A stretch of 23,775 bases of DNA, taken from the IMG/VR virus record IMGVR_UViG_3300037488_000722, positions 1-23,775 of that record. The stretch is one strand, 5' to 3'. This document shows positions 7,828 to 15,999 of the stretch, one piece after another; position 1 is the first letter of the stretch; the number at the start of each line of letters is the position of its first letter. The translations under genes and the position numbers were made by a program. The notes under the pieces were generated by a model that saw only the letters and a list, made by a program, of their open reading frames with translations, was not told where the DNA came from and searched no databases. The stretch comes from a virus.

Positions 7828-8750
7828 GTGTTGTACATGATTGCGACAAACCTAAATTTCCAGTTTGCCGCAGTGAAAGCGTACATGATTCCGTCTGTTT
7901 TTCCTGAGATAAACGGGGATTGTCCGTTTGAAGCAGCGTTTTGTGTAAGCGTGAGATCCGTTGGGCCGTAGGAATACCCAAAAACTTCAGCAGCGTCACC
8001 AGTGGCATCTCCTGCGCCTCCAGAATCCAACTTGATAATGCCTAGCTGAACAACCTCATCCGTAACGTATCCAGCCTCTGTGGTGACGCAAACCATCATT
8101 CCCTGAATTGCGTCTGGAGCGGTTGCAAATCCATGAGTAACAGTGGCTGACGTTCCCGCCCCTGGAAGTCCTGCGATTTCAGTTGTGACCGTCTGAATGT
8201 CCAAAGAAACAACAGGAGTCGGGTTTATCAGAAGGAAGTTTGTCCCAAGAGATCCTGTCACAAGGATCATCGCTTGGCCTGTAACAATGTTGCCCGCAAC
8301 CAGCGGAGTAACTCCGTCTGAAAGTGTAATTGGTTTCGGGCCGGATCCATCAATGTTCAAGGTGGACGGACCCGTGTTTCCAGCGACCGCAAAAGTTACC
8401 CAGACTTGGCCTTGTCGAGAGATGAGAGGTCCTGTCATTGATGGCGTGTTCGTGATCGTGTAAATGTCTGCAATGCCGCCAGAAACGCCCGTTGAAATCA
8501 CCTCCGAAAGCCACCGAACCCAAGCCCCGTCAGTGATTGACCATTGAAGTGCTTCAACGGGACGATTATTGGAATCCAATCGAAGCCAGAAAAGCGTCAG
8601 GTCAGCGGGCGCAACTTGCGAGGCTTCCCATTGAACACCCCCCGTAATCGTCGCAACAATGGACGCAACGTAGGCGTCAAACCTCGCCTGCTCTGAGTCG
8701 TAGCAGGCTGGAGGCGGGAGAGTTCCCGGTGTCAGTTGGATGTCAGCCAT
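7824..8750 (-). CDS. Tail-fibre-like or tail appendage protein
   Basis: The protein has 308 residues. Residues 120-180 contain an element common in phage tail fibres: AGNTGPSTLNIDGSGPKPI, then TPLVAGNIVTGQAMILV and a TNFLLINP end. The N-terminus (residues 10-85) has a Pro-rich start followed by WLRLD and a WVRWLSE stretch that could be the virion attachment part. The C-terminal 100 residues are beta-rich with many Thr, Gly and Ala and end in MYNT. It lies between nozzle and adaptor genes, overlapping the nozzle stop by 8 bases. Base composition is more AT-rich than its neighbours, as is common for host-range genes. Receptor binding is likely but the receptor is unknown. Confidence 0.65.
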   Translation of the reverse strand: MADIQLTPGTLPPPACYDSEQARFDAYVASIVATITGGVQWEASQVAPADLTLFWLRLDSNNRPVEALQWSITDGAWVRWLSEVISTGVSGGIADIYTITNTPSMTGPLISRQGQVWVTFAVAGNTGPSTLNIDGSGPKPITLSDGVTPLVAGNIVTGQAMILVTGSLGTNFLLINPTPVVSLDIQTVTTEIAGLPGAGTSATVTHGFATAPDAIQGMMVCVTTEAGYVTDEVVQLGIIKLDSGGAGDATGDAAEVFGYSYGPTDLTLTQNAASNGQSPFISGKTDGIMYAFTAANWKFRFVAIMYNT

Positions 8751-10647
8751 AAATCGAGTATCCGTAGTCGTTTGGAGCGCACGCCTCTACTCCAGTACAG
8801 GCGTCCGTATCGCACACCGTTGTCGGAGTTTCAACGCAGATTGAGCCGGTCAAGTCTGCGTACTGGTCTTCGTCCTGATTGCTCATGACGAGAATCGGAC
8901 GCTTCAAGCGGAGGTAGCCAGAGTTCTCAAACCGAAGCTGGAACTCGTACCCGGTGCCCGCAAATCCACCCCGCTGTTGGTCGGGAATGTCGGGAGGAAG
9001 AGGGATTCCGCGCCTGGATCTGGTTTGGCCGACGTAGTACCGCACATCCAGCGTGGTGGCGTACCCGCACGGGATTGTCTCATCGCAGTTCCGGTACTTG
9101 GCGCAATCATCCCACCCACCGAAATCGTACCAAACCTGTTCCAAGTCAGGCTTGAACTTCACCCGAGACGAGACTTCACCGGCAACCTCGTCGTACCACA
9201 TTTCCAGACCTTGAATCTTCTTCTGGTTGTTCGGATTGCCGCCAGTCATGGACTTGGTTTCCATGATCCACTGGATAGGAACGTCGTCGCCACCGTCAAA
9301 GTCGAAGATGTTCTCCCGAGTGATCTCCCAAAGGCAGATTCGCTGGTCGGTGTTGACCGCGAAGATAAAGCACCGCTGCGTTGCCCCGGATCCAAGGGTG
9401 AGGATCTGGAGAATCTTGAGTCCGGTCCAAACGCCTTCCCAAGCAGGAGGAGCCTTCAGGCCCATGCCGCTGACAAGGTGATAGTCCAAGGCGACAAGAC
9501 CGCGATGGTAGACCCCGGTTGCGCGTTGACCGTCAGGATACCGGGTTGTCGGCAACTGCTGGGGCTGAACCGTCATGAGGAGACGGTTATCGAAGTTCAC
9601 TGCGCTGGCGTATCGAAGGAGGGGGCGAGTGTCGTACCGGAGAGCGCGGTAAATCTGCCTGCTGATGGGCGTTTGCCCCCAAGTGTCCCAGTCCCGGCGT
9701 GAAATCTGGACCGTGCGGATGCCGTCAGGAGCGCGGAAACCAACGTCACCGTTCATCGTGACGAGAGACCCCTGATTGACAGAGCCGAAGTTCAGCGCGG
9801 CATATCGCTGAATCGGATACTGGAGGTTTTTCCACACCGTCCGGTCAATCGGGGCATCGAAAGCGAACACTGCCGACTCGGTGAAGACGAACAGGTTGCC
9901 GTCTCCGAGCGTGGTATCAAGGTTTGCCCCGTAGGCCATGCCGGTAATCGGCCCTTGAGGCACCGCAAAGCTGCCTCCCTCGTTTAAGAAGTCGTTTTCG
10001 GTGAAGTTGATGACTGAATCCCGGCCAAGAACGGGATCGGAGTTCACCAAGTCGCCCATGGTGTACGAGTAACCAGAAGCGACCGCCAACCGACCCCTGC
10101 CGTACGCCATTGGCCCACCAATCGGCACTTGGAAGGGTTGCTGAGTCTGGACGTTGCTGCGAGTGACGCCGGACCCATTCCAGAGGAGCGGACGGTCAAT
10201 CCCGTTCTGCACGATCAAGTATCGCTCTGCTTGAACGAACCACGCTTGAGGCTGCTTCTCCTGATTGCGGTAGGTGGCAGTGGTAAGCTCCGAAACAACG
10301 TAGGGACTGTTCGCTGCCGTGACCTTGATTGTGTAAACCCGGCCTGAAATGGAGACCGCCAAGTAGCCCTGACCGCCGCCTGTCTGACCAAGGGGTGAAT
10401 CGGCAACGTACGTCCCGGCACCTTGGAACAGGCCATCCTCGAACGCTGCCTGCGTCTCTTCGTCTGGAAACGAGAGCGGACGGAACGCCCAACCCGGCCT
10501 TGGATGAGGGAATCCGCCTCGAACCGTGGTGTTCACCGCCCAGGCAAGCTGGTTGGGCTGAATCAGTGAAGCCGCGAACCCGGAATCAACGCCAGCCTCC
10601 AGCGTGAGGTAGCCATCGACGATTCTGTTAGATTCCCGTACACCCAT
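8743..10647 (-). CDS. Tail nozzle / stabilisation protein, beta-propeller type (gp12 or P22 gp10-like)
   Basis: The protein has 634 residues from ATG 10647. It is beta-rich with many Trp, Tyr and Gly and shows propeller-like repeats with NG/DG turns, for example YLIVQNGIDRPLLWNGSG (about residues 145-160), FVFTESAVFAF (about 255-265) and the VTMNGDVGFRAPDGIRTV stretch (about 298-315). These features fit the P22 gp10 / T7 gp12 group that closes the tail tube. The last 100 residues carry two Cys clusters, CAKYRNC...C and C...VCDTDACTGVEAC. A TTG five codons upstream is open, but the ATG has AAGG 5 bases before it. It is the first gene of the leftward operon. Fold is inferred from pattern, not from alignment. 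Confidence 0.7.
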   Translation of the reverse strand: MGVRESNRIVDGYLTLEAGVDSGFAASLIQPNQLAWAVNTTVRGGFPHPRPGWAFRPLSFPDEETQAAFEDGLFQGAGTYVADSPLGQTGGGQGYLAVSISGRVYTIKVTAANSPYVVSELTTATYRNQEKQPQAWFVQAERYLIVQNGIDRPLLWNGSGVTRSNVQTQQPFQVPIGGPMAYGRGRLAVASGYSYTMGDLVNSDPVLGRDSVINFTENDFLNEGGSFAVPQGPITGMAYGANLDTTLGDGNLFVFTESAVFAFDAPIDRTVWKNLQYPIQRYAALNFGSVNQGSLVTMNGDVGFRAPDGIRTVQISRRDWDTWGQTPISRQIYRALRYDTRPLLRYASAVNFDNRLLMTVQPQQLPTTRYPDGQRATGVYHRGLVALDYHLVSGMGLKAPPAWEGVWTGLKILQILTLGSGATQRCFIFAVNTDQRICLWEITRENIFDFDGGDDVPIQWIMETKSMTGGNPNNQKKIQGLEMWYDEVAGEVSSRVKFKPDLEQVWYDFGGWDDCAKYRNCDETIPCGYATTLDVRYYVGQTRSRRGIPLPPDIPDQQRGGFAGTGYEFQLRFENSGYLRLKRPILVMSNQDEDQYADLTGSICVETPTTVCDTDACTGVEACAPNDYGYSIYG

Positions 10648-10652
10648 ATGAG

Positions 10653-10656
10653 CCTT
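10653..10656 (-). promoter_or_regulatory. Ribosome binding site AAGG of the nozzle gene, overlapping the terminase start
   Basis: On the minus strand AAGG lies 5 bases before the ATG at 10647 and decides that start over the upstream TTG at 10662. The same bases, read on the plus strand, include the first two bases of the TTG 10655-10657 that is the earliest possible terminase start. Confidence 0.5.
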
Positions 10657-12475
10657 GCCCAAACATGCGTCCCACTCGTACTTTCAATCAAGAGTGAACT
10701 ACGAAGGCGAAGCGTACCTTTCCGAGAAGTGGAATACCCGAGACCGATTTCTGATTGAGAAAGCGATGTTCGTGTCTGGCGGTTACAAAACCCATGGCAA
10801 GGACACTTACGGGAATGGAAAAGTCTACCATTTCAAGGAGGCGATGAAGGCGTTGCTGCCTCATTTGAAGTGGCATGCGTGGGTGGATCTGGAGGTCGAA
10901 TGCTTCATCAACTACCGGGAAATCGGGATCGCTGGCCCTGCTAGTAGTGGTAAGACGTACATCATTGCTGCCTGCGTTTACACCTACATTCAGATTTACC
11001 CGAAGGATACGTCCGTCATCATGTCCACGACGACGGTTCAAGCCCTTCAGCTTCGCATTTGGGGCTCAATCAAGGAGATCCACAACGAGGCAAAGCGTCG
11101 CAGAACGTGGTTGCCGGGAACCGTGATGGAAAGCCGATGCTCTTTGGCGTTTGAGCATGTGACGGATGAAGCGCGTGATTTCAGAGATGGCTTGATCGGG
11201 GTGGCTTGCCGCGTTGGCGGGACGTGGGTTGGAATCAGCGGCTACGTCGGGCTCAAGAACGACCGCATTATCCTTGTTGCGGACGAAGCGCACTTGATGG
11301 ATCGAGGCTTCCTGAATGCCATCGCCAACCTCCGTAAAGGGTCCAAGAAGGAGCCTTTCAAGCTGATTGCGATGGGCAATCCGAAGGACACCAGCGACGC
11401 CTTGGGGACCGTTTGCGAGCCGAGGGCAGAAGATGGCGGATGGGAGGGTTACACTGGCGATTCCCGCACTAAGACATGGCTTACGAGAGCTGAAGGTGGC
11501 ATTGCAATCCAGCTTTGCGGATACGACACGCCGAACGGTGATTCAACCAAGGGGAATGAGCCTTTCCCTGGGCTTATCCTCAAGGAAGACATTGAGAACG
11601 ACGCCAACTATTACGGGCGTGAGAGTATTGAGTTTACCATGATGAATCTGGGCATATTCCCCAGAAACAGCATAGATAAGCGCGTAGTTACCGTTACATT
11701 GTGCGAAACAAGCAAAGCGTTTGAAGAGGTTGCTTGGGAGTCAAAGCACACCCTGAAGAGGGCAATCGGAGTTGACGCTGCGTACTCCGGCGTTGGCGGA
11801 GACCGATGCGTAATGACGGACTTGACGTGGGGTCAAGAAGCCAACGGGGAGATCGTCATGGCGTTTACTTGCAAACCGATTGTAATTCCGGTGAACCCAC
11901 GCCTAAAGGATCAACCAGAGGATCAAATCGCCCTGTTCATGAAGGAGTATTGCGACCGGGAAGGAATCAGCCTTTCCAGCGTCGGGATCGACTCCACCGG
12001 CAAGGGAACGCTTGTGGCTGCCATTGGCCGTCTCTGGGGAACTGACGTAATTCCCGTGGAGTTCGGAGGAAAGCCGACCGAGCGCGTCGTCCAACAGCGG
12101 GACAACAAACGGGCCTGCGACGCTTACGGCAAGTTCGTGACGGAGCTTTGGTTTGCTGCAAGATCCGCAATCGTTGGTCGGCAGATCCGCAAGATGCCAA
12201 TGGAAGTGGCCCGTGAAGGTGCAACCCGCGCTTGGGATTACACCAAGGGAATGAAGCAGGACGTGGAGCCAAAGGAGTACACCAAAGAGCGTCTTGGACG
12301 TTCCCCTGACTTGTTCGACTCCTTCGTGGTTGCCCTTGAGGTAGCGCGACGCAATGGGTTTGAAATTGCAAACACGCAAGCGGTGGGTGTAAGAGTGAAG
12401 ACAAGGCGAAGCAACTGGCTGATGCGAGCGGTCGAAAAGGCGAAGCAGGCAAAACACGAGTTGGTCTACCAATGA
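10655..12475 (+). CDS. terL: Terminase large subunit
   Basis: The protein has 606 residues and is the packaging motor with ATPase and nuclease domains. Walker A is GPASSGKT at 94-101. Walker B is IILVADEAH at 205-213, with D210 and E211. The coupling motif IAMGNP is at 238-243. The nuclease domain has GVDAAYSG with D374, GIDSTGKG with D446, and RSPDLFDSF with D552 and D555, as expected for the RNase H-like fold. Length is normal for the family. The earliest start is TTG 10655, because a TGA lies in frame at 10649. GTG at 10694 is an alternative. Neither has a good ribosome binding site. No small terminase gene is seen in the window. It heads the rightward operon. Confidence 0.95.
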   Translation: MPKHASHSYFQSRVNYEGEAYLSEKWNTRDRFLIEKAMFVSGGYKTHGKDTYGNGKVYHFKEAMKALLPHLKWHAWVDLEVECFINYREIGIAGPASSGKTYIIAACVYTYIQIYPKDTSVIMSTTTVQALQLRIWGSIKEIHNEAKRRRTWLPGTVMESRCSLAFEHVTDEARDFRDGLIGVACRVGGTWVGISGYVGLKNDRIILVADEAHLMDRGFLNAIANLRKGSKKEPFKLIAMGNPKDTSDALGTVCEPRAEDGGWEGYTGDSRTKTWLTRAEGGIAIQLCGYDTPNGDSTKGNEPFPGLILKEDIENDANYYGRESIEFTMMNLGIFPRNSIDKRVVTVTLCETSKAFEEVAWESKHTLKRAIGVDAAYSGVGGDRCVMTDLTWGQEANGEIVMAFTCKPIVIPVNPRLKDQPEDQIALFMKEYCDREGISLSSVGIDSTGKGTLVAAIGRLWGTDVIPVEFGGKPTERVVQQRDNKRACDAYGKFVTELWFAARSAIVGRQIRKMPMEVAREGATRAWDYTKGMKQDVEPKEYTKERLGRSPDLFDSFVVALEVARRNGFEIANTQAVGVRVKTRRSNWLMRAVEKAKQAKHELVYQ

Positions 12476-12774
12476 GTACCCTCAAGCGAAGCGATTTCCC
12501 ACCTGGAGGCTGGAGGTTTTACCAACCGGAAACGAAGTGGAACGCCCCCGACCCGCTTATCAACAGCTTCCACCGCATGGTCGCTGTCATTTATCAGCAC
12601 CGAGCGGCGAATCCGCAGGCAAGCTTGAGTTTGGACACTGACAAGATTGGCCAGGATCTTGAGGAATACACCCGGACAAGGCTGAACATCCGTCCGGTTG
12701 CTCCCTACGCTGATTTGCCTGACAAACCCGCTGCAAAGAAGCGCAGAGGGTGCGGAACTTGTGGAAGCCGATGA
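12472..12774 (+). CDS. Small protein with C-terminal CxxC, unknown function
   Basis: The protein has 100 residues. The N-terminus has aromatic residues (WRFYQPETKW), the middle is charged, and the last ten residues are basic with two cysteines (RRGCGTCGSR). No family is recognised. The start ATG overlaps the terminase stop (ATGA at 12472-12475), and its own stop overlaps the next start in the same way, so it is translationally coupled on both sides. The basic CxxC tail could bind metal or nucleic acid, but this is not shown. A small-terminase role is possible from position but the protein lacks a clear helix-turn-helix. Confidence 0.7.
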   Translation: MSTLKRSDFPPGGWRFYQPETKWNAPDPLINSFHRMVAVIYQHRAANPQASLSLDTDKIGQDLEEYTRTRLNIRPVAPYADLPDKPAAKKRRGCGTCGSR

Positions 12775-14723
12775 ACTTTTTAGACCGCATCAAGTCGGAC
12801 CTTCGGGGTCTTCGGATTCTCGCTGACTGGATCGGTGAGGGAGCCAAGCCGGTTGACCAAAAGCTGGCAAATGCGAGAGCGCAGCACTGCATCAGCTGTC
12901 ATGGAAGGCACAACAAGTTCGATCATCGACGGCTTGAGAAGTCGATTGCCGAAGCCATCCGCGAGCAAGAAAGCATCAGGAGCAAGGTTGCTCTCAGAAC
13001 TCCTCAAGATGGCCGGTTGCATTCCTGCTTGGACTCAAACGGCAAGAAGGGTTGCGGATGCTACCTGAAACTCAAAGTCTGGGTTCCGATTGAAAACCAA
13101 GGCGACTTCCCGATGCCCAACTATTGCTGGGTCACGAAGGAGCAGCAGAAGTTGCCAAAGACTCCAGAAGGGGTGACGGCAAAGATGATTTCGGTTCAGC
13201 GGTGGGCAGCGTTTGGCGATGTTCTGATGGCTCTTCCGCTAATCGACAAGCTGGCGGCAAAGGGCATCTCTGTGACGCTGAATTGCGCGTCCATGATTGC
13301 GCCCATCGTCAAAGGGCATCCGTCCATCCGCAGGGTTGTCACCGACAAGTCGATGGCTTGTGAGATTGACCTGGACAACTCGTACGAGCGGAACCAAGAG
13401 CGGGCAACCAAGTCAGTTCAGCAACTCTTCATCGAAGCGTCAGCGCATCAACTGAAGCGGGTTGGCCTTGATCCAATCGAATCGACCAACTTGGTCTCTC
13501 GGATTCACATCCACGATTGGGAGAAGCAGGAAATCCTCAAGCGTGGCGCTAACATCCCGAGGCCATGGGTCTGCATCAATTACCGCTCCCAGTCTTGGCC
13601 GTCTCGCTCCGTTGACGAACGCTCGCTGGTTGCGGCTGCTAAAAAGATCAACGGTTCCTGCATCTGGACTCACCCTGGGCCCGTTCCTGACGGGTTGCAC
13701 TCCATCAAGACGAACTCCTTCCGGGAACTGATGGCGTTGCTCTCGATCTCTGACCTGTGCATCACGCCGGACTCTGGCCCAATGCACGCGGCGGCAGTGG
13801 TTGGATGCCCCGTCATCGCGCTGGAGCAAAGCATCCCGATTGCTCTCCGCCTGTCCAACCTGACCGACCACACCGTTCTGTCGGCACCCGTCGATTGCGT
13901 GCGTTGCTTGGAGTGGAAATGCCCCAAGGACGAAAAGAAGCCACCTTGTCAGGTGTTTGATCCATCCGTCATTTCAAACGCCGCCAACAAGCGTTTGGAC
14001 GGCATGGGGATGGTTTCTGCGGTGATCCCAGTCTACAAGCAGCATCCACGACTCGACCGTTGCATCAAAGCGGTGCCTGACAACGTGGAAGTTGTCGTCT
14101 CGCTGGATGGGCCGGACAAGTTCGAGGTGAAAGGAGCGGACATTGTTTCACCTTCCACCGGCAAGCGGGTTGGCTTTGGTAAGACATGTACCCGTGGAGC
14201 GCGAGCAGCGAATGGCGAGTTCTTGTTGTTCCTGAACGATGATTGCTACCTGAACACGGGAGCCGTGGAACGAATGCTGGAGGAAATGAAACCTGACGTT
14301 GCCGTTGTCGGGTGCCTGCTTCGGTATCCAGACGGCAGGATTCAGCACGGGGGAACACTCCGCCTTGGGATTGAGCAGGGTTACGGCCACATCGACCACG
14401 GCAGGATTGCGCCGTCAATTACCGCTCCAAAGGAGATGGAGTTCGTCACTTTCGCTGCCGTTCTCGTTCGCAGGAAGGCGTTCTTTGAAGTGGGCGGGTT
14501 TGACGAGGATTACGACACCTACTGCGAGGACTCAGACCTTTGCTTGAGGCTTCGGAAGGTGGGATGGAAGGTGATTTACACCCCTCACGCCTCCGCGATC
14601 CATGACGAAAGCCAAACCACGTCTCCGATGAAGAGTGAGCTTTGGCACAAGTCGCAGGCGGTGTTCATGAAGAAGTGGCGGAGATACTTTACGGAAAACG
14701 CGGGCAACCAACTTGGACAATGA
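12771..14723 (+). CDS. Two-domain glycosyltransferase: GT9 (heptosyltransferase-like) fused to GT2
   Basis: The protein has 650 residues. Residues 1-135 hold a possible zinc-binding region with Cys 40, 43, 86, 95, 97 and 119. Residues 139-400 match GT9 ADP-heptose:LPS heptosyltransferases, with FGDVLMALP at 148-156, TPDSGPMHAAAVVGCPVIAL at 332-351 and a terminal Cys cluster (376, 379, 384, 393). Residues 414-645 match GT2: VSAVIPVYK, a DxD-region NDDC at 489-492, GGFDEDYD and EDSDLCLRLRKVGW at 586-599. A GT9-GT2 fusion would add or extend a sugar chain, but the donor and acceptor are unknown. ATG 12771 overlaps the previous stop and has GGAAG upstream, which is better than the GTG at 12750. 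Confidence 0.85.
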   Translation: MNFLDRIKSDLRGLRILADWIGEGAKPVDQKLANARAQHCISCHGRHNKFDHRRLEKSIAEAIREQESIRSKVALRTPQDGRLHSCLDSNGKKGCGCYLKLKVWVPIENQGDFPMPNYCWVTKEQQKLPKTPEGVTAKMISVQRWAAFGDVLMALPLIDKLAAKGISVTLNCASMIAPIVKGHPSIRRVVTDKSMACEIDLDNSYERNQERATKSVQQLFIEASAHQLKRVGLDPIESTNLVSRIHIHDWEKQEILKRGANIPRPWVCINYRSQSWPSRSVDERSLVAAAKKINGSCIWTHPGPVPDGLHSIKTNSFRELMALLSISDLCITPDSGPMHAAAVVGCPVIALEQSIPIALRLSNLTDHTVLSAPVDCVRCLEWKCPKDEKKPPCQVFDPSVISNAANKRLDGMGMVSAVIPVYKQHPRLDRCIKAVPDNVEVVVSLDGPDKFEVKGADIVSPSTGKRVGFGKTCTRGARAANGEFLLFLNDDCYLNTGAVERMLEEMKPDVAVVGCLLRYPDGRIQHGGTLRLGIEQGYGHIDHGRIAPSITAPKEMEFVTFAAVLVRRKAFFEVGGFDEDYDTYCEDSDLCLRLRKVGWKVIYTPHASAIHDESQTTSPMKSELWHKSQAVFMKKWRRYFTENAGNQLGQ

Positions 14724-15271
14724 TTACCAACCGGATCGGTAAGTTTGAGGAGTCAACGAGGATTGTGAAAGCCCTCCACATTGAGGGTAAGCGTGCGCTT
14801 GATCTTGGGTGCGGAAAGGCGGAACACACGCTTCCTCTTGGAGACTTAATGCTGGTCGATGCGATCAAGATGGAGGGCGCACCGGAAGGGGTGTTGATTG
14901 CGGACATTCGGAACATCGACCCCATCGTTGAATCCAACCGATTCGGAACGGTGTACCTGTTGGACGTGATGGAGCACTTGACCAAGGTGGAAGGTCTCAA
15001 GTTGCTCAAGGAGCTTGAACGCCATTGCGACCGGATCGTGTTCTTCACTCCACTTGGGGATCTTTGGATGACAAACGACGACCACCCCTACTCTCACAAG
15101 TGCGGGTGGATGCCGAAGGAAGCCGTTGACCTTGGGTACAAGGTTTGGGAATGGCCAATCTTCCACAAGTTTGCTGACGGACAAATTCACGGGGCGTTCT
15201 GGGCGTGGAAGGACTCAGTGAAAACGCCGAGTGCAGATTCCATTGCAAAACTCGCGGGGGTTGCGCCGTGA
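14720..15271 (+). CDS. SAM-dependent methyltransferase, class I
   Basis: The protein has 183 residues from ATG 14720. Motif I is ALDLGCGKA at 26-34, the acidic end of strand 2 is LVDAIK at 45-50, and LLDVMEHL at 80-87 matches the DVxEH of Methyltransf_11 proteins. It lies between two glycosyltransferase genes with 4-base overlaps, so its target is most likely a sugar or a lipid-linked saccharide, as in O-antigen and glycan clusters. The longer frame starting at 14642 overlaps the previous gene by 81 bases and lacks the ATGA junction, so I reject that start. The substrate is not visible. Confidence 0.85.
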   Translation: MITNRIGKFEESTRIVKALHIEGKRALDLGCGKAEHTLPLGDLMLVDAIKMEGAPEGVLIADIRNIDPIVESNRFGTVYLLDVMEHLTKVEGLKLLKELERHCDRIVFFTPLGDLWMTNDDHPYSHKCGWMPKEAVDLGYKVWEWPIFHKFADGQIHGAFWAWKDSVKTPSADSIAKLAGVAP

Positions 15272-15999
15272 CTTTCTACGGTCCTGTTTACGGTCCAGAC
15301 GGTGAGCAACTGCACGTCTTGGAAGATTGCTACGGCATATTCTATTGGAATGACGCCTGTTGGCACAGGTCTGTTCCAGAGGACAGCAAAGGGCTAACCT
15401 ACCTGGATGTTGGGTTCCACACGGGTTTCAACCTTTTGCGATTCGAGCAACGGGGAGGAATTGCCACCGGACTTGATTTCCACGGGTTGGGAGAAATTCA
15501 AGCTGGAGCCGAGGGGTGGGATGTCGGAGATGAGTTTTCAGGCGACACGGCAAAGCGAATCAGAAGCCTCTACAATGGGGCTTACAGCATGCGGGTTGGA
15601 GGATTCGACAATGGAGCAATCGTTCCGGCCAGCGTCGGAAAATTCACCGTCGTCTCCGCCTTAAACGTGATCGAATACATGGACGATCCGCTGTCTTGCG
15701 TCAGAAGCCTTTTTAACCACGCAACGGACAGGGTTCTGATTGCAACGGACACCGCCCTGGAAACAATTTATCCTTCAGACATTCCGCCATTGAAGGTCAA
15801 GCTGAGTCGCAAAGACCTTGTTGCTGCATGCCCTTGGCCATGCGTTGTTTGGGAGTATGACGGAGGAGCAACCAAGCAGGCGCAAATCTTTGCCTGCGCC
15901 ACCAGAGAGGGCTCAAGCCTTCCGCCTGTGGATCCAAGCGACCTTCGTTGGGACATGGCAAAAACCAACACGCAGAAATTCTGGGAGTCGAAGAAATGA
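15268..15999 (+). CDS. SAM-dependent methyltransferase, second copy type
   Basis: The protein has 243 residues. Motif I is YLDVGFHTGFN at 45-55 and the strand-2 acidic end is TGLDF at 67-71. VVSALNVIEYMDDP at about 128-141 fits the post-motif region of Methyltransf_23/11. The N-terminus has a Tyr-rich cap. The start is GTG 15268, which overlaps the previous TGA (GTGA) and is preceded by a GCGGGGG stretch. A 21-residue longer frame from 15205 overlaps the previous gene by 67 bases and is not preferred. It is not a duplicate of the first methyltransferase: motif I and length differ. Target likely a sugar or glycan in context. Confidence 0.75.
   Translation: MTFYGPVYGPDGEQLHVLEDCYGIFYWNDACWHRSVPEDSKGLTYLDVGFHTGFNLLRFEQRGGIATGLDFHGLGEIQAGAEGWDVGDEFSGDTAKRIRSLYNGAYSMRVGGFDNGAIVPASVGKFTVVSALNVIEYMDDPLSCVRSLFNHATDRVLIATDTALETIYPSDIPPLKVKLSRKDLVAACPWPCVVWEYDGGATKQAQIFACATREGSSLPPVDPSDLRWDMAKTNTQKFWESKK

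Noticed and set aside
8977-9702. Long plus-strand frame of 241 codons opposite the nozzle gene
   Set aside because: It is antisense to a well-supported gene with clear beta-propeller-like composition, and no domain is visible in it.
10606-10634. Possible promoter for the terminase (extended -10 TGTTAGATT)
   Set aside because: No matching -35 box lies at the right distance and the -10 box is weak.
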